From positions 8,358,034 through 8,422,033 of the forward strand of contig JAKZAP010000008.1 in assembly GCA_023053575.1 (NCBI GenBank): a stretch of DNA of 64,000 nucleotides. Direction: 5' to 3'. Made by a program: the position numbers and the translations under genes. Source of the stretch: Branchinecta lynchi. Taxonomy: Eukaryota; Arthropoda; Branchiopoda; Anostraca; Branchinectidae. Position 1 is the stretch's first letter; each line of letters begins with the position of its first letter. Of this stretch, positions 1-12,466 are shown piece after piece. The notes below the pieces were generated by a model. That model searched no databases and was not told the origin of the DNA. It was given only the letters and a program-made list of their open reading frames with translations.

Positions 1-48
1 CAGGTTTTTGAAATGCACGCAATATCCACTCTGTGGTTTTTTAGCATT

Positions 49-654
49 TCAGTTAGTTCCTCTTGTTGAAACTTCCTCTTGAGAACTTTGGGTAAGAGCC
101 GCTTCTGATTGCATGCCGCGTTTTTGAAGTGCGTTGGTTTTCCTCAGTGTGGGAGTAAAGCCGGGCTCAAGGTATAAAATGTCTTTTGTCTGGCTAGGGT
201 TCCCTCCAAAGGTAGACGTGGCAGCTGTGACTTCAGAGGTTTCTCGGTCATAAAAGTGCTTGCCGATCCTGCTGAATCCGTCACTTCTTCTGTCAGGTGA
301 GTCGGCTGCAGGTAAGTACCGTGATTGTTCGAACTCGTATTTCGGGTTAACTGTTGTGATTGGTGGAGGCCGGTATTCGAGATTGTCCAACTGTCCTGCC
401 GTTGCCATATCTGTATGTTTGTAATTCGATGGCGGCTGACGCCTGTGTATTTCGATCCACTCGTAGTACCTTGAGCAGGTTTCAGCTGGTGGTCCGAGTT
501 GGTTACAGGGGGTTGCACTGAGATGTGGTAGAGTTAAGCGACGGTATTTGAGGATGGAGTTTAGTGCCTTGTTGTAGTTTACCGTTTCATGAATTTGGAT
601 CTGAAGAAGACTCTCGCAGTTCTCTGCTGGCCACGCCTCACGTTTCTGGAACGT
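49..654 (-). CDS. Terminal exon of unrecognised host protein
   Basis: An open frame of 201 codons plus stop runs on the minus strand from a good splice acceptor (ttaacatag just upstream, on the plus strand at 655 onward) to a TGA at 49-51. It is open well beyond its internal ATG at 408, which argues for a 3' terminal exon rather than a complete gene. The product is hydrophilic and rich in Pro, Tyr, Ser and Thr (for example LEYRPPPITTVNPKYEFEQ), with no membrane segment. That style is seen in small axoneme or microtubule-inner proteins, but this is only an impression and I do not recognise the family. A diverged duplicate of the exon's first part lies just upstream at 728-830. Transcript data would decide whether it is expressed. 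Confidence 0.45.
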   Translation of the reverse strand, partial: TFQKREAWPAENCESLLQIQIHETVNYNKALNSILKYRRLTLPHLSATPCNQLGPPAETCSRYYEWIEIHRRQPPSNYKHTDMATAGQLDNLEYRPPPITTVNPKYEFEQSRYLPAADSPDRRSDGFSRIGKHFYDRETSEVTAATSTFGGNPSQTKDILYLEPGFTPTLRKTNALQKRGMQSEAALTQSSQEEVSTRGTN

Positions 655-830
655 CTATGTTAACGGAAGGCATTCAGTAGTTTACCGTTTCTTGAATTTG
701 GAGTTTACCGTTTACCGGAGTTTACCTTGTTGTAGTTTACCGTTTCATGACTTTGGAGTTGAAGAAGACTCTCGCAGTTCTCTGCTGGCCACGCCTCACG
801 TTTTTTGGAACGGCAACGTTAACGGAAGTC
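573..830. repeat. Local duplication of exon start
   Basis: About 100 bases (from gttgtagtttaccgtttcat to the cacgcctcacgtttctggaacg segment) occur twice, at roughly 573-654 and 728-812. The second copy duplicates the start of the minus-strand exon into its intron and is slightly diverged. Short gtttaccgttt repeats lie between the two. Confidence 0.7.
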
Positions 831-3330
831 ATACAGATAGGGATGCTACTTGGGACTCTTCATTCGGGAGCCCTTTAAGCTCAGTATTTTGGGGGATCCC
901 ATATTATTCTGTATGTTGGACCACACTCTGATATAGATACATATTGTCCATACTCACTGTAAGATCCTTTGGGTCAAAATACAAGACCGTAGCACCTCAA
1001 TTTGAGATCGTGATTCAAACTGAACTTATATTTTCTTGTTGGACAAGTAGTTCATCCTAAATCCCCCCAAAAACGGAAATTCGCACATCATAAAAGTTTC
1101 TTCTGAAGTCGGTTAAAGTTGTCAAAATATGGGTAGGTAAAACAAACTGGATTGGTATCCACTCTTTCATTCCTTGTTGGACAAATGTTCAGCCGGTATC
1201 CGGAGGAAACAGAATTTGGTACTTGAAAAAATCGTCTAGTGACGAGAGGAAGCAGAGATTCTGATTTCTTCTATCTGGTTTGTTTCCTTGCTCTGTCGAC
1301 GCTACTGACAGAATCTGGTGAAAGCGAAAAAGCCGAAAAAGTTTGATTAAGAAACCAAGAAGTTAAACATTCCATTTTGGGATTCGACGATATAACCAGA
1401 GGCGTCGCTATGGGTGTTTGTGTGTGTGTGTGTGGGGGGGGGGGGCAAATAAATTAAGCTGGGCGCTCGGAGGGCCCCCGACCAATTTTTTTTTAGCTAA
1501 ACTGGACGCTCGCAAGAGCGCCCGACCACAAAAGTTCAGTTAAAAGGGCGCTCGCCCAGGAAAGCTTAATGGGGGGTGGCAGTGCGCCCGAAAAAGTCAG
1601 TAAGGCTAGTTCAGGTTTACCAAGAAACTGAGTTGACATCCAGCTTGGGCCTATGCCGTTCTGGGTTCTCGAGCGTTTGAGACTTCAGGAACTGGATTCT
1701 CAGTCGCATGTTTCGAGCTTGCCACTGCCACATTGACAGTTTTAAGATGAACTTTTATGTACTCAATTAATGTCAAAATCTGCTTAGTTTCTTAACATAA
1801 TAGAATTTGATGACAAGAATTTTCCTCCAGTGCGACGCTGTAATGAAGGGCCTGATTATTTCAACATTTAGCTTGATTTTTTTTTTTTTTTTTTTTTAAC
1901 TGGAAACTCAGAACAAGTCTGCTCTGTTTCAATTTTTTTTTTTTTCTGGATGATCAGTAGCCTACCTCTTTTTCGGAAAGGGTCAGACTGAAGCATATTA
2001 CGAACTTCCAGCTAAATGTCAAACATTTTCTGGGTTCGTCGTGAGCAAAGACAGACGGGAAGCCCCAAAGATATATTCTGATCATACAGGATTTCAAAAA
2101 TTTCTGCCGGCGGCACCTTTAGTGGTAGGCTCTATTTACTGGAAGCTCGCGTCATTTCAATCGTGTTTTAGGCTTGTAATTTCGGGGCTTGGGTCACACT
2201 AAATCTAAATTTCGGGGAGGGGGGGGGGATAGTGTTTAGCCTGAAAAAGTCATGGCCTACCGTTCATTTTCATTCTGTCTGATATATAGACATTAATACC
2301 TGCTGTAGGGTGGGGCATTGCGGAAACAAATTCCTTTTGTTATAAATGACATTGACCTTAAGTTTCATGTCATCATTTCGAGCTGGTATGACTCTTGAGC
2401 CTTGCCGTACATCTGCCGTACATTTTGAGGCAGTCACCTCTGAAGCTCAATCCCTTCAAACCGCCCCTGAGCTCGTAGATACGACTAGGCTTCTTCCGTC
2501 TTCAACGATTGCGGGTATCACATGTTTTATTACTACATTACTATGCGACGAAAAGCTAAAATGGGGGGCAGGCGCCCTGCCACCCCCCGTCGAGTTTTGG
2601 CTAGCGACGCCCCAGCATATAACATTTTGTCTTGTTTCTCATATCATTCGTTCCAACCTACCTTTACTTTTCCTGTCTGAGTCAACTCCACGATTTGTGA
2701 GAGTCCCTCATGGAATGATGGGGAAGTATTTACAAAGTATCGTCCATCCTGAGAGATCTTCATGGTTTAATTCCTATTTTAGCCTTGCTGCTGAAAAACA
2801 GAAATATTTGTACCAATAAACACAGGTTAGGTGGATATGATGGCTTAGAATGGCCTCGAGATTGGCGCCTGTCTTGGTGTCTGTGTTCTGTTTTTTTTTT
2901 TTTATTATGCTGCCTTTACTAGGGTAGATACAGATCCTGTGATTCCTGTGTGTAAGAGTGAATAGTCCCTTGAAGTTCAAAAGAAGTCTCAAAGCAAACA
3001 TCCATTTTGGCCTCCTGAAGAGTCATAAATAGGAACTGATGGAGCTTTAAAACTGTAGGCTACACTAATACCACAAAATTTTTGTTTCCTTTTCTCACGC
3101 CTCAGATCCGTTTTCAATTATTTCTTTTCTTCCGGTTTCAAACTTCTCTCAATTCGAACAGAGCATTATTTAATTAACAGAGTTCCCCATGGCAATTAAT
3201 TACACCAAAAACAACACGAAACCAAAAATAACAAAACAAAGTGAGAGAATGAGAAATCTTTTGTATTATTAGCCTAGGACCAAACCAATGCGTGGCCAAG
3301 ATTTCAACCGTCGCCCTTAAATTGCAGTAG
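831..3330. other. Non-coding DNA, nothing recognised
   Basis: I see no supported gene here. The stretch contains a GT/G tract near 1419-1445, T-runs near 1878-1935, a G-run at 2217-2228 and short low-complexity segments. The open frame at 2346-2819 has no recognisable domain and is not supported. Confidence 0.5.
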
Positions 3331-3349
3331 ATAGGTAAATGTGATTGAG

Positions 3350-4225
3350 GGGTCTAGGCGAGAAACACCCCAGGCGAGCCCCCCCCCCCCCCCCCGGACA
3401 AAAAAACCCGGTACCAAAACACCCCAGGCGAAACCCCCTCCCCCCCCCCCCCCGGCTAAAACTCACCGGTACCAAACCCCCGGGTACCAAACCTCCCCCC
3501 GGCGAAAACCCCCCGGATCCTTTACCTTTAATACGAATGCAAACCATTTAAATTGACTTCCCGTGATCTTAGTCTGTCAAGGGGACTTCTGGTACAACAA
3601 GAACAAGACCAAAGGTTTCGATGGGACTTAAATATTTCATTTGACCCTTAACTTATACCCCCACCCCCAAAATGTAGGGCTACAGATCCCATCTGCGACC
3701 TCGACCTTACTCTTGACCCAAAGAATCCTCACACCAAGTTTCATCAAAATATCTCATTCCTGTCGAAAGTTATAGGTATCCTGCCACTTAAGTTTTGGGA
3801 TCCCAAAAACTAACGGCAAATAACAGCAGCTTCCTCGGCAAGAAAGGGAAATAATTGGGAAAGGATTTCCTGGGGGGGGGGGGGGGGGGGGGGGCGTTAC
3901 ACTGAGTGGCACGGGTTTTGATCTTTCACTTTTAACAGCTCACTGACCACAGCTTCAGGTGAATGCGTGTGTTAGTTCACTTCAGCAATTACTCTGTCGC
4001 CATCAACCTTCACCTTCGCTTTATACTCCCCTCCCTTGTCTAAATTTCTTCTGCCTGCGCTTAACACATTCAAAACCAAGAACACATCCAGCCAGCACTT
4101 TTTGCTTCACATATCCATACCCTTTGTGCACGCACAAGCTTATTCTTACACTTGTTACATTCGTATTAAATGTAGAGGATTCGGGGGGTTTGTCCGGGGG
4201 GGTTTTAGCCGGAACCCGTGATTGA
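3350..4225. repeat. C/G-tract repeat with inverted counterpart
   Basis: A stretch of C-runs with interspersed ggtaccaaa and ggcgaaa words at about 3350-3545 ends in a sequence (ggatcctttacctttaatacgaatg) whose diverged reverse complement reappears at about 4157-4185, followed by G-runs. This inverted pair encloses an internally deleted R1 element and a long G-run (3870-3895). It looks like a degenerate foldback or nested repeat; open frames across the C-runs are spurious. Confidence 0.5.
3596..3812 (+). repeat. R1 repeat, internally deleted copy
   Basis: Starts with agaacaagaccaaaggttt and ends with cacttaagttttgggatccc, the same termini as the longer copy at 5488-6750. The central tandem region is missing. 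R1 is my label for this unnamed repeat family; its ends carry tttgggatcccaaa-type palindromes. Confidence 0.65.
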
Positions 4226-4980
4226 GACAGGGCTTAGGTTTTCTATAGGTAAAGAGTCATTGTGTTTCAATTTTTTTTTTTGATTATTTTGACGTTGAAG
4301 TGTCAAATTGTATCTTCCTAACTTAAGTGAGCGTACTCTCTTCCTTTTATCGTGTGATGTGAGCGCATATGGTCAGCCGTGTTGACCGAAAGCACCAAGT
4401 AACCAACCAACCAAACCGGAAAAGGAGAAATGAGAACTGAGATGATGGATGGGATCCACTATGTTGTGTTCCACGGAACTTATCACTATTTAGGATGATA
4501 ACTATCCTGTAATTATAAGCAAAACCCCACTCTCTTTCAACAGTTAATTACATCTTTAGCACGTGTCTGGTGATTATAGAGACAGTGTTCATGTATCTTC
4601 GTTACGCAGCGCCAGATGGAAGAAAATTACCGAAAAAAGGTTGTGCGTCGAGTAAGCATGGGCACAAACAGTTAACCTGTTCTGTTTTTCTTTAAAAACA
4701 GAAAACAGCTGTTTTGTTGAAAAGAGAAACGAGAACTGAGATGATGGACACAACAGTTGTATAAACAGCTGTTTTCTGTTTTTCCCACATTACCTATAAC
4801 ACTCCGAGTCTCGTGTTTGTTTCAAGCGAATAGAGTTCCCGTCTCAATTCTAAGCAAGGTTATTACTAGTCATATTACAGGAGAAGTAAAAACGATACTG
4901 ATACTGGACTTAGAATGTTATTTTCTCGAGCGTCTTCGACGCAATGCGAGTGCATTGTTCCGGTAAATCATGTGACATGG
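4226..4980. other. Non-coding with short duplicated words
   Basis: No gene seen. The phrase gagaactgagatgatgga occurs twice (about 4433 and 4733), and segments rich in aacagaaaacagctgtttt form local inverted repeats around 4680-4790. Confidence 0.45.
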
Positions 4981-5055
4981 GACTGAAGAAGACCCTCGCC
5001 AAGAAGGGCAGAAATATAGATCAAATATATTTCCCCTGACGTATCCGTTTGAACT
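4981..5055 (+). repeat. MITE family M1, end fragment
   Basis: Contains gaagaccctcgccaagaagggcagaaatata followed by ctgacgtatcc, the right-hand end of a short repeat found complete at 6948-7125 and in fragments at 9571-9660, 39480-39545 and 46940-47010. Confidence 0.6.
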
Positions 5056-5487
5056 ATCGAATATTTAGAAATGTCTTTTATATATAATTATTTTAATTTC
5101 TCGATTCAGGGGAAAAGATATGCGAACTATCAGACGCCAATACGTACCACAACGCGGCTACATTTTGAAGATACAGCGATAATGGGGGATCTGAAAATGC
5201 ATCATTTGGTCAAAAATATTGTTTGCACTTTGTGGTTAAGATGTACACTTTAAGGGGTTTAAAGTTTCAGCAGAATCAAATCACTCGCTCCAGAGCTATG
5301 CATGTCACTAGATTTACGGGAACTCCCCTCCCCATCCTAACAATGGAATGGCATACTTGAGGAAACAATCATAAGACAATCAACCAAAGCTCAAGTTTGT
5401 TCTGCCTTCTAGCCAAGAAATTGGTCTTAACTCTACCACCCGCCCACCCCCACCCAAAGTTTGGGGAAAATGACAGGCTTAAAATAA

Positions 5488-6750
5488 AAAAGAACAAGAC
5501 CAAAGGTTTTGTTGGGATCCCAAAAATATAATATTTGATACAGTGATACAGACAATTGGGTCATGTCTTTGCCAGATCCAGCCTTCGCCAGATCCAGTCT
5601 TCGCCGGACTCGCTGAAAATTTTTACTATTAAAATTTAGAAACAAGATTAAGGCCAAATAGCTAATCATCTGAGAAAATGAAGTTCGGGTGCGTTTACCC
5701 CTATAAGTCATATCTACTTTGACGAAACTGATCGAAACTCCCTGCATTACTTCTGCCAAATTTCCGGTTTAGGTCGAATTCCGGGCGAACTGCTTGTCCG
5801 GCAAAGAAATAAAGCTCAAAAACGAATTCAGCCTATCTCCTTAGCCCTATATTGAACATCTAGCCAACTTCAAATCCGATTTCAACCGGATTCCGGACAA
5901 ACTATATGTCCGGGCAAAAAATGATTGTCATATACAGATTTAACCTCTCTTCTTACCCCTAAATCTGTAATCTAATCAAATTCAAACAAAACTTAACAAA
6001 TTTTCCGGTTTTGGCTGGATTCCGGGAGAACAAGTGGTACGGGTAGAAAATACTATTCACATAACTATTAAGCATGTCTTCTTACTCCAGAATTGAACAT
6101 CTTATCAACTTCAAATAAAACTTTCACTTTCAACGAACTTTCCGGTTTTGGCCGGATTCCGGGCGAACTACTTGTCCGATGAGAAAATAGATTTTACCAT
6201 CGTGTCCAACATGTCTTTCTACCCCTAAATCAAACATCTAATCAACTTCAAGTAAAACTTTTACTTTCAACAGACTTTCCAGTGTTGGCCGGATTCCAGG
6301 CTAACTACTTGTCCGGCGAAAAAATGGTTTTCACCGTCGTATTCAGCATGTGTTCTTGCCCCTAAATCGAACATCTAATCAACTTCAAATAAAACTTTTA
6401 CTTTTAACAAACTTTCCGATTTTGGCCGGATTCTGGGCGAAATACTTGTCCAATAATAAAATGGTTTTCACCATTGTGTTCTTCATGTCTTCTACCCAAT
6501 AACCGACTATCACATTATCTGTTTAAAAATATTTCATTTCCCCCTTAATTTAAACCCCCTCTCCCACCCCTAAATGTAGGGCTACAGAGCACATCTACAA
6601 ACTAGACCTTACTCTTGACCGAAAGAATCCTCACATCAAGCTTCATCAGAATATCTTATTCGCTTCGTGAGTTATAGTGCTAACAGACGGAAAACTTTTG
6701 CGATGTCATAGGTATCCCGCCACTTAAGTTTTGGGATTCCCAAAAAAGTC
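5488..6750 (+). repeat. R1 repeat with internal tandem units
   Basis: The longest copy of repeat R1 in the window. Between termini shared with 3596-3812 it has about five to six tandem units of roughly 120-130 bp, each with a core like ttttggccggattccgggcgaactacttgtcc followed by aacatctaatcaacttcaaataaaactttt. No transposase frame is visible, so it is probably non-autonomous. The 5' part is repeated again at 63085-63255. Confidence 0.7.
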
Positions 6751-6947
6751 TTTGTAGCCTGACTTTTAATATAGAAAAGTCTGTGAAATTACACGTTTTA
6801 GGGAGTTTATGCCAGCTTTCTTGCTCAATTTTCAGAAATCTGCGTTGGCTTACCTACGTAAGCTACTATCATATGTTTGAGGAACAGACAAGGGACTAAA
6901 TATTCCCCTCTCCTTTCCTTGGGCAAATATTCCCTGGGTTCCTGATG

Positions 6948-7125
6948 GTACAAAATGGATACGTCAGCTGCATTTTATTATAGCTATATTTCAGCCCCTA
7001 TATTCATTTTCCGTTCCGTTTAAGCTCATTTTCCAGCTTGATCGGTTTGAGCCTGAAGAGGACCCTTGCTAAGAAGGGCCGAAATATAGCTCTAATACAA
7101 TGCAGCTGACGTATCCTTTTTGTAC
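6948..7125. mobile_element. MITE-like foldback (family M1)
   Basis: The ends are inverted: gtacaaaatggatacgtcagctgcatt on the left and aatgcagctgacgtatcctttttgtac on the right. The interior carries gaggacccttgctaagaagggccgaaatatagc. The element is about 178 bp and non-coding, as expected for a miniature inverted-repeat element. The autonomous partner is not in the window. Confidence 0.75.
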
Positions 7126-7781
7126 TGTCAAACATAATCTGTAGTCATCTTGGGCTGAAGGAATATTTGGTTCCTGATAATAATTTGGAAAACTGGTTGG
7201 CCTCCTTCCTGTATGTTAAACTTTTTCTAGAAACACAATTGTAGTCAGCAGCTTCATCAAGACAATTATTTTACACCCAAATTCAAAACATCTCGAAAAC
7301 TGCAACTCCATGCAGTGGTTCCAAGCCAGGGGGGGGGGGGATTTTAAATGGGGAAGGACTGTGTTTGATTTTGATTGGCACTACACAATGTGTGAATTTA
7401 AGCTGTGTTGTAGTTACCGGTTTTGTCGCCTTAATGCCCCCGCTTGACGTGGATAAAACCCCGGGAATAATGACCTGATTCAAATACATTAAAGACTTAA
7501 CCGAAACTCGGTTACCTCGAAATGATATAAACTATTAATGTAATAATCACATATCTGGGATAACTATACAAATTGGAAATAATATATAGTGTTAATTTCA
7601 AATATTTTTCTTTCAAACCCAAGAAACCGACTGCAGTCATGCCAAAATAAAATGCAATGTTCTTTTCGGTGTGGGATGGCTGAAAAATGACGTTAATTAA
7701 TATTTTCGCAAAGAGAAAAAGAAAAATTAGACATCGACAGAAGAGACACTTTTGATACTTAAAGGTCATTCCACCTTTTTT

Positions 7782-8332
7782 ATGGCACTTGAACTTACTC
7801 AAGTGCCATATAGCGATCGTAAAGTCTGATTGTCTGTCGGTCTGTCCGCATTTTGCTAGTTTGGGCACTTCCACGTGACCTAGGACTATAAAACTTGGCA
7901 GTTGGCACGCATATCAGGGACCCAAACGGATTAACTTGGAAATAATCACTTCCCCGACCCGACCATCAATGGGGGAGTGGCAAGATGGGAAATCCGGAAA
8001 TTAGTAACATTCATAACTTTGGAACGGATAATCGGCAGTGCATTAAACTTGACAGGTATCAAGAACAAGTGTCTTGGATATGAGAGAGGATGTTCATTGT
8101 CAAATTCGGATCGGATCTGATAACTGGGGGGGGGGGCTGGAGGGAGACACCCGAAATCTCCTGAAACGCTTTTTCTAGTTTTTGTCAAACCCCTACCCCT
8201 TTCTTCACAATAGTCCAGCTTTGCGCCTGGATGAGTCATTCTTTGCTTAAATTCGTTCTGAGAGAGCTGGAGCAATCGAAGGTCGACGGGGTTTGGAATA
8301 AAATGGCAAGTGTCAGCGGCTTCTCTGGCCAA
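7782..8332 (+). repeat. R2 repeat fragment
   Basis: Begins with the hairpin-like word tatggcacttgaacttactcaagtgccata and continues with tctgtcggtctgtccgcattttgctag and aacttggcag, as in the larger R2 copies at 23158-25103 and 60921-62937. It includes one internal unit (ccccgacccgaccatc followed by a G-rich stretch). Truncated on the right. Open frames across it are not genes. Confidence 0.65.
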
Positions 8333-9570
8333 ACAGAACTACCAGGGTATATGCATTTCTGAAATGCTAGATGGCCTCTATGCGATTTTACGCGCAGTTC
8401 TGATACGGCAGAACTCTTTCGTATCGTTACAACGCAATTACTACGTTTTCTTGAGACGAAATACTGGTGTGGTGTACGTCTATTGTGTTATTTGTGCTTG
8501 ATTTTCAAACAAGCCTTTGTTCAAACAAGCAAGCAGTTAAAGCAAGTGGTGGTAAATCAATCATTGTAGAGAGATTGCGAATAATTGTGATATTGTCAAG
8601 CTGAAATACAGTGGAGTTGTAAATTCGACAAGATTGGCTTAGAAATCGCCACTTTCCAAATCCGACCATTCCTTAAAGCACCAATCATGACCGCAAATTA
8701 AGAAAAATACTTTTAAGCCAAATATGCATTTTCATGATCCCCATGACCCCATTACCATTTTTGCCTCAAGGGTTTTGCTTACAAATGAGGTTATAGCTCC
8801 CTTAAAGTGCGCATCTTCCCCACAAGGTCGAAAAGTACTTTTTATCAAACGATACATCTCAACCCCTGATCATTTGTGCCACAAGTATGGATGTAGAAAG
8901 CGAATTTTACAATTTAAAAATTCAATCGAATATTCGCAAAATTGAAATACTCGGAGGCCTCTCAAAAATTGCAAATATTCCGAAAAATCGAAATATTTCG
9001 CAAAACTGAAAAATACGGAAAAATTGAAAAATATGGCGAATTTTCGCAAGGAAAATGCAGTTTTCGGTAGTTTGTGCCCCCCCACTACGCAATCATGCTC
9101 AAGCGCGGCACGCAGTCATGTCCAACAGGTTCGTAGGAAGGCAATTTTTGCAGCTTTGATGGATAACTGGGGATGAGTCAGGTTAGTCAACGGTTGCACT
9201 GCGTTTGAAGCCAATTAGAGTGTGATTTAGATACGAAGGATATGTATGAGATATTTTTATTTGTAACTGGTGATTATATTTTATTTGATTACTAGGTTAG
9301 ACAAAACAGGACCGTCAGAGGAGGGGCCATGGTTTGATATCCGGAAGATGGAAATTCTTGTTTGTCTTGAAATTAGATTCTTGTACTGACTGAGCTTGAC
9401 AAACATCAGAAATAACCTACCTTTAACTCCTCTATATATTAAGCTTAGCAGAAAGGATGTTTGGCATATTAAGAGGGGTTTCTCGCTTTAAAAAATACTC
9501 ATGTATGGTGTAATTATTCTAATAATTACAGGTTTGTTTCCTTCCCCGACATTGACCAAGAGGATTGACA
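8333..9570. other. Non-coding DNA
   Basis: No gene supported. A run of degenerate words of the type cgaaaaattgaaatattcgcaaaa lies at about 8905-9060, giving an A/T-rich simple-sequence stretch. Confidence 0.45.
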
Positions 9571-9660
9571 GCCTGACGAGGACCCTTGCCAAGAAGGGCC
9601 GAAATATCACTGACGAAGAATAGTAGCTGACGTATCTGTTGTAAACATTGTTTGAATAAA
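9571..9660 (+). repeat. MITE family M1, end fragment
   Basis: Carries gacgaggacccttgccaagaagggccgaaatatc then agctgacgtatctg, the conserved right-hand part of M1. An A-rich acagaaacagg low-complexity tract follows at about 9685-9862. Confidence 0.6.
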
Positions 9661-9962
9661 TGATTGTCAGTGGAGTTCCCACTCAAAAAAAGGAAAAACA
9701 GAAACGGACAGAAAACAGGTGCAAAAAAAAACAGAAACAGGCAAAATCAGTGTATCCAAAAAACAGAACAGGTAAATAAAATAATAGTTGACCTGATCTG
9801 GTTTTTTTTTGCAAAAACAGAACAGAAAAAGGTACCCCAAAAAAAGAACAGAGCCCATGCTTAGCGGCGAGGCGTAAACCAGAGCTGCTGTCGATTCAAC
9901 TAGCGGAAGTCAACCCCAGAGTTGACTTTTTTCGCTGCTGTCGTTTTATTTCGTAAGAAGTC

Positions 9963-11280
9963 GACCGAGCAAGTCAACAGAGAATTGCCGATTGAACGCT
10001 TCAGTCAAAAAATCTGAAGACATATGCTCTTTATACTCCATAGAGAGATTGCACCCTACCCAAGAAAACAGACATTGCTACACCATCATCATCACCCAAG
10101 AAAACAGACATTGCTACACCATCATCAGTAACATAACAAAAAATCAACATTGGGAGACATAGGACTTTCAACTTTGAAATTAAATTATCTGCATTTGATG
10201 ATCATTCTGAGCCAGGGACTTGCTGGAAACGTTAATTGGGCTATTCCTTAATTGTATAATTCTGTTTTTTCAAAAGAGCTTCCATGGAAGTTAAAGCGGC
10301 TTTACCTTTGAGGATACCAACCGTTCGGGCTTCCGCAGATTTTTATTAATCGTTTTTAATATAGGAGTAGTCAAGCCAACCCTTCGAGATTTTCATGATA
10401 ATGATGACATCAATTTTGCTATTCTTCAACATTTATTACATGTCCCCTTTGTGTTTCAAATATCTCTTGCATACCAGTCACAACTGTCAATCACTTTCCC
10501 TTCCCTTCCGACATTTGCATATTCGTTCTGTCTCTCGAATGTATTGCCTCTATTCGTTGTGTAGGTTGCAATCTCTCTATGGTCCACAATATTTGAAACT
10601 TATGCCATCTTTCTTGAGCCGCGTTCAATTCGACTTGCAGAAGTCGACAGAGCAAGTCAACAGAGAATTTCCAATCGAACACTTCCTGTCAAAAAATCTG
10701 AAGACATACTCTTTATATTCCATAGACAGATTGCACCCTACCTGAGAAAACGGATAGTGCTACATCATCATCATGGGATCATAACAAAAAGTTTAACATC
10801 GGGAGGTATAGGACTTCCAACTTTGAAATTAACTTATCTTAATGTTTTAATGATCATTCTGAGCCAGGGACTTGCTGGAAATGTTAATTGGGCTATTCCT
10901 TAATCATATAATTCTATTTTTGCAAAAGAAATTCCATGGAAGTAAAAGCGGCTTCACCTTCCAGGTTACCAACTGTCCGGGCATCCGCAGATTTTTTGTT
11001 AATCTTTTTAATATAGGAGTAGTCAAGCCAACCAACCCTTCCAGATTTTCATTATAATGATGACATCAATTTTGCTCTTCTTCAACATTTACTACATGTC
11101 CCCTTTGCATTTCAAACATCTCTTGCATTCTAGTCATAACTGTCTATCACTTTCCCTTCCCTTCCTACATTTGCATATTTGTTCTGTCTCTCCAATGGAT
11201 TGCCTCTATTCGTTGTGTAGGTTGCAATCTCTCTATGATCCACAATATTTGAAACTTCCTCCTTCTTTCTTGGCTAACTT
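9963..11280 (+). repeat. Tandem duplication, two ~660-bp copies
   Basis: Two diverged direct copies: for example gagcaagtcaacagagaatt at 9967 and 10650, and catcaattttgct at 10408 and 11064, giving an offset of 656-683 bp. Order and orientation are kept throughout, with scattered substitutions and small indels. No conserved reading frame survives in both, so this is a non-coding segmental duplication. The segments at 10395-10745 and 11057-11287 are its matching halves. Confidence 0.75.
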
Positions 11281-12304
11281 GAGATAACTGACAATTTGTC
11301 CCCTTAGTTGAAATTCAACTTTTCCTCAATCTTCAGCCTCAGGTAGACTTTGATAAATCAAACACTCCCAAGTTAACCAAGAATCGCAAATAAAACAACT
11401 GACTGACGATCTCAGTTAACTTGAAAAGTGAGTCGGACGCACCTCAGATGGTGAACAGGTGAGCAACCTCCCTTCTTTTTCCTTCAAACTTTGAATGTCG
11501 AACTTGGGGAGCTAGCAGCCAAAACCCATCTCAAAATTCCGGATTTACTCGCAGGCAGGTTTTGAATCTACTGCCAGAAATCAGAAGCCGCAACGCAACT
11601 GACGGAGTATTATCCCTAAATTTAAATTTGTGAGAGAACAAATTCTCCCAAAAAATAAAAGAAAACTTTTAAATATGGCTACAAGCAAACAGTATTTGCT
11701 TTGCCGCAAAAAATAATTTTTTGGGTTCTTCCTTGGTTCTTCAGATCGGTACAATTCTTTTATGTTTTTTTCTCCTTTCAAGGTTGTAGCAGCTGAGTAG
11801 CCGCTAGCGCGTCAAGTTTAAACAGGAATCTGAGTGTGACGTTGCTGAGTCATACAAACAAAGACTTGAAAGACTGTTCTCTTGCAATCTGATGCTGATC
11901 TGAGGACCTGCTCCTGTATAAGAAAGGTGATTTATCGACCTATGGAAACAGACTGTTGTATAACCGGGATATTGCAGGCTAGGCCTGGACTAGGCTAGCC
12001 TACTTGAAGAAAATGGATTATTATTATTGTTGGGTTGGCACTAGTCATAGACATATCAGTATACCACAATTGACCGTAATCCAGTCGTGCCCTGGATCTA
12101 CCCTCATGATGGTCTGTTGGTCGGGTTCCAGGCAAATTCTAGGACTTCTTAAACAAAAAAGTAAGGTCTAAATCTCTCTACTGGCTGAAGTCAGACTGAA
12201 GTGACAGGTTGTTCATGTTTGGGAGATGTGGAGGTGTCAATCAAAAATAGGTACCAGTCCTCTAGTTTATCTCATACTCATTGAAATCCAGAGTTTGAGA
12301 AGTG
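11281..12304. other. Upstream region of VPS51
   Basis: No gene seen. It precedes the first recognisable VPS51 exon and should contain the promoter and any 5' untranslated exon, but I can point to no specific core-promoter element. Confidence 0.4.
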
Positions 12305-12466
12305 ATGTTTAAAGTCTTTCGTAGGGAGGCTATGGCAGAAGAAAGAAGAAAAATGAGGCCAATGTTGGAGGACTACTATGGCTCAGAAGAATCTCAGTCT
12401 TCCAGTCCACTTGAAATCAACTCCAAAAGCTTCCAGCCTCAGGTCTTTGTAGAAAAGCTGACAAAG
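12305..12466 (+). CDS. VPS51: VPS51 exon 1 (N terminus)
   Basis: Encodes 54 residues from the ATG at 12305, or 45 from the alternative ATG at 12332 (MAEERRKMRPMLEDYYG). It ends exactly at a splice donor (acaaag|gtaaga) in phase 0. The stretch RRKMRPMLEDYYG followed by a Ser-rich linker and FVEKLTK matches the conserved start of animal VPS51, an N-terminal Arg-rich helix and LxxYYG motif. VPS51 is the small subunit shared by the GARP and EARP complexes, which tether endosome-derived vesicles at the trans-Golgi and recycling endosomes. The next exon continues the frame. Which ATG is used is unclear; the shorter start looks closer to homologues. Confidence 0.85.

Noticed and set aside
2346..2819. 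157-codon plus-strand frame
   Set aside because: No recognisable domain, no splice or conservation signal visible, and composition like the surrounding non-coding DNA.
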